DNA from: Epiperipatus broadwayi
Lineage: Eukaryota; Onychophora; Udeonychophora; Euonychophora; Peripatidae
Length of the DNA stretch: 64,000 nt
Direction of reading: 5' to 3'
Assembly (NCBI GenBank): GCA_028023455.1
Contig: JAQFVV010006731.1
Span: 320,001 to 384,000, forward strand
Each line of letters begins with the position of its first letter. Position 1 is the stretch's first letter. Shown one piece after another: positions 62,090 to 64,000 of this stretch. A program made the translations under genes and the position numbers. The notes beneath the pieces were generated by a model. That model was not told where the DNA came from and did no database searches. It saw only the letters and a program-made list of their open reading frames with translations.

Positions 62090-62426
62090 TCAATTTTCCC
62101 ACAATTCATTAATTTTTATATTGGCTGTCTGTCTATTTATCAACTGTTGCTTTTCACTTTTTATTAACATAGCTTCTTTAATTTTGCGTTTATTATTATT
62201 TCTTTCAATACACAGAATTTTAACTTTATTAAAATCAAAATCAAAACCATAATTACATGTTACATTATGATCAAAAAATACTGATGGTGATACATCATCA
62301 TTTCTAACATTCTCTTGTCTTGATTTTTGCACTCGTTTATATAATAACAAATGCTCCCTTGATCTTTTCTCCAATGTACATCGAGATTCCCCAATATATG
62401 CCTTTCCACAAAAACATAGCCATTTA
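62090..62426 (-). pseudogene. PLE GIY-YIG endonuclease domain, left arm
   Basis: 5'-truncated frame beginning in the palindrome spacer: KWLCFCGKAYIGESRCTLEK, then RSREHLLLYKR. The Cys-rich word, A-Y-I-G-E-S, the conserved Arg/Glu-His region and the distal FFDHNVTCNYGFDFDFNKVK segment match the GIY-YIG nuclease of Penelope-like elements, which nicks target DNA. It ends naturally with ...IKINELWEN and a stop at 62090. The whole reverse transcriptase is missing. Confidence 0.85.
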
Positions 62427-62755
62427 TATGTTTTTGTGGAAAGGCATATATTGGGGAATCTCGATGTACATTGGAGAAAAGATCAAGGGAGCATTTGTTA
62501 TTATATAAACGAGTGCAAAAATCAAGACAAGAGAATGTTAGAAATGATGATGTATCACCATCAGTATTTTTTGATCATAATGTAACATGTAATTATGGTT
62601 TTGATTTTGATTTTAATAAAGTTAAAATTCTGTGTATTGAAAGAAATAATAATAAACGCAAAATTAAAGAAGCTATGTTAATAAAAAGTGAAAAGCAACA
62701 GTTGATAAATAGACAGACAGCCAATATAAAAATTAATGAATTGTGGGAAAATTGA
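62427..62755 (+). pseudogene. PLE GIY-YIG endonuclease domain, right arm
   Basis: Mirror copy of the left-arm frame with an identical 94-residue C-terminal translation (TLEKRSREHLLLYKR onward) and the same stop. Its 5' truncation point lies within a few bases of the left copy's. Both copies therefore start in the same codons of the element, which argues for one event producing the pair. Confidence 0.85.
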
Positions 62756-62919
62756 TGTATGACGTATTGCTTTTGTTTACATTTGTAACGGTTTTTTCTA
62801 ATACAATTTGAGTCTAGTTGACAACGACTACATAGATAGTTGAAAGTACTTCTATTAAATTGGTATATATTTGTTTAAAATATTGTTACTGTATTAATTA
62901 TTGTATTGTTTTGAATAAT

Positions 62920-62920
<1 letters not shown>

Positions 62921-62954
<34 letters not shown>

Positions 62955-62957
62955 GTA
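62921..62957. repeat. (AT)n-(GT)n microsatellite
   Basis: AT run followed by GTATGTGTGTGTGTGTGT. It forms most of the one-sided tail of the PLE palindrome. Confidence 0.85.
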
Positions 62958-62999
62958 ATAAATAAAGTTTGATATCTGTATTCGTTTCACAATATATGT

Positions 63000-63853
63000 A
63001 ATATACAAATCAATATATATATCAAAATACAGTACAATTTATATAAATTATATTCTTTTAGAAGTACTTTCGACTATACACTTTGTAGTCTTTATCAACT
63101 ATATAACGTTGAATAATCAAAACGAGACAACACTTAACAATACCCATAGTGCAATTCAGATTTCCCACAATTCTGTTATCTTAACATTTGATGACTGGCA
63201 ATTCATTAACATTTGACGATTTCTTGAAATCAACATAGCCTCTTTTATTTTACGTTTTATTATGACAATGTTCAATTTGAATAATTTTCATATTTTTATA
63301 ATCAAATTTAAATCCATATTGACAAGATTTATTATGATCAAATATAACAGATGATGAAGGTTTATTTACATCTGTTCCATATTGATTCTCTTTTTGAATT
63401 TTATTATATAAAAGCATATGTTCTTTTATTCTCTTCTCAAATGTACACTTATATTCACCAATGTATTGTACGCCACATCCACATATCAATCTATATATAA
63501 TAGAATTTTGATTAAACTTTGAATTTTGAATTTTAGAATTATTAAGCAATCTATTTATGTTATTTGTAGAGAAAAAAGCAATATGACACAAACCATTATA
63601 AATTTTCCTAATAAACTTGACCTGCTCATCTGATATAAATGGCATTGAAATCCATTTCATTTTGATATTTTTATTTTTAATTTTATTATATTGTTGATTT
63701 CTTTTAAATCCTTTAATAATATTAGCAATAGCATTCTTATAATAACCAATTTTCAACAAGTCATTAACAAATAAATGTACATTTTTAATTTTATCACTAG
63801 AATATTTGCATAATTTATCATTTCGAAATAAGAATGATTTCAATCCAGACAGC
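63000..63853 (-). pseudogene. Penelope-like element, linker plus GIY-YIG endonuclease (5'-truncated)
   Basis: The open frame from about 63855 to 63250 encodes LSGLKSFLFRNDKLCKYS, NDLLKIGYYKNAIANIIKG (RT C-terminal/linker), KMKWISMPFISDEQVKFI (linker to nuclease), then SIIYRLICGCGVQYIGEYKC, TFEKRIKEHMLLYNK and SSSVIFDHNKSCQYGFKFDY. The pattern is Cys-x-Cys-Gly, Y-I-G, Arg...Glu-His and Asp-His-Asn, as in PLE GIY-YIG nucleases. The frame stops early, at 63250; past it the minus strand still reads recognisably toward a ...NCGK-like end near 63160. No methionine start exists, because the copy is cut off at its 5' side. The 3' end carries a hammerhead-like motif (63068-63098). Confidence 0.85.
63068..63098 (-). 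ncRNA. Hammerhead-like motif at PLE 3' end
   Basis: Minus strand: TTGATAAA, GACTA, CAAAGTGTA, TAGTC, GAAAGTACTTC. Stem II (GACTA/TAGTC) is perfect and GAAA follows directly. The first box differs from CUGAUGA at two positions. It is better preserved than the motif in the 62-kb palindrome. Confidence 0.4.
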
Positions 63854-64000
63854 ACATTTATTTGTTAATGACTTGTTGAAAATTGGTTATTATAAAAATG
63901 CTATTGCTAATATTATTAAAGGATTTAAAAGAAATCAACACTATAATAAAATTAAAAATAAAAATATCAAAATGAAATGGATTTCAATGCCATTTATATC
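63632..64000. repeat. Second PLE head-to-head inverted repeat (runs off the window)
   Basis: 63632-63778 and 63854-64000 are reverse complements with about two or three mismatches, centred at 63816 with a 75-base spacer. The right arm is the start of another PLE copy on the plus strand, encoding the same linker residues, and continues past the window end. Confidence 0.9.
63854..64000 (+). pseudogene. Penelope-like element fragment (partial at window edge)
   Basis: Plus-strand frame FVNDLLKIGYYKNAIANIIK, then KRNQHYNKIKNKNIK and KMKWISMPFI, matching the minus-strand copy. It is 5'-truncated at 63854 and cut by the window end. Confidence 0.8.

Larger units (their letters stand above)
61904..62971. 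mobile_element. Head-to-head Penelope-like element pair (1-kb palindrome)
   Basis: Arms 61917-62418 and 62427-62928 (502 bp each) are reverse complements around an 8-base spacer. By eye I found a single mismatch (62081 against 62764). Each arm carries the PLE GIY-YIG C-terminal region plus 3' untranslated sequence, reading outward. The unit is flanked by a 12-bp direct repeat, ATATCTGTATTC (61892-61903 and 62972-62983), a plausible target duplication. On the right about 43 bases (AT- and GT-rich, 62929-62971) lie between the palindrome and the repeat; the left has only 13. The near-identity of the arms means a very recent event, gene conversion or a library/assembly fold-back. Confidence 0.9.

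Overview
This is a strongly AT-rich animal (metazoan) nuclear DNA window with almost no recognisable host coding sequence and a very dense load of retroelements, inverted repeats and microsatellites. The pointers are RTE-type LINEs with (GAT)n tails, a second R2/NeSL-like LINE, Penelope-like elements (PLEs) with a GIY-YIG domain, LTR elements with a Ty3-like gag, long (TA)n and (ATCT)n tracts, and one intronless rhodopsin-like receptor gene. An invertebrate is most likely. A mollusc such as a cephalopod would fit the element mix, but nothing seen fixes the taxon.

Layout. 0-10 kb: gene-free DNA, a 3' RTE fragment in (TA)n, two fold-back elements (3.3 and 3.8-4.6 kb) and a tandem 1.3-kb segmental duplication (6.7-9.9 kb). 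11.3-12.3 kb: the only convincing host gene, a divergent seven-transmembrane receptor. 13.5-20 kb: a large ATCT microsatellite, its decayed surroundings and about 4.6 kb of featureless AT-rich DNA. 20-28.9 kb: a minus-strand LTR retrotransposon with two ~1.0-kb LTRs and a broken gag, invaded by a TIR element, a hairpin element and a long LTR-like element. 31.5-36 kb: a decayed RTE LINE (+) cut by two fold-back insertions. 36-44 kb: small inverted-repeat elements, a perfect 112-bp palindrome, tRNA-like sequences and a faint Ty3-type integrase relic. 44-51 kb: mostly featureless. 51.6-59.5 kb: a broken R2/NeSL-like LINE (+), a hairpin, a nearly full-length RTE (-) and a third RTE relic (+). 60-64 kb: a second LTR-like copy and a cluster of PLE fragments, including two head-to-head inverted pairs, one of them a nearly perfect 1-kb palindrome.

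Main result. Four insertions (3.8, 32.7, 34.5 and 61.9 kb) share one architecture: a long imperfect or perfect palindrome, a one-sided tail of about 40 nt, and flanking direct repeats of variable length. Two of them sit inside the same RTE copy, and comparison with the RTE copy at 55-58 kb shows the empty site. The 61.9-kb member has identifiable PLE coding sequence and the 32.7-kb member carries hammerhead-like motifs. This suggests that the non-coding fold-backs are PLE-derived palindromic retrocopies and not classical DNA-transposon MITEs. The genes here do not form a pathway; the functional content is one receptor gene and transposable-element remains.
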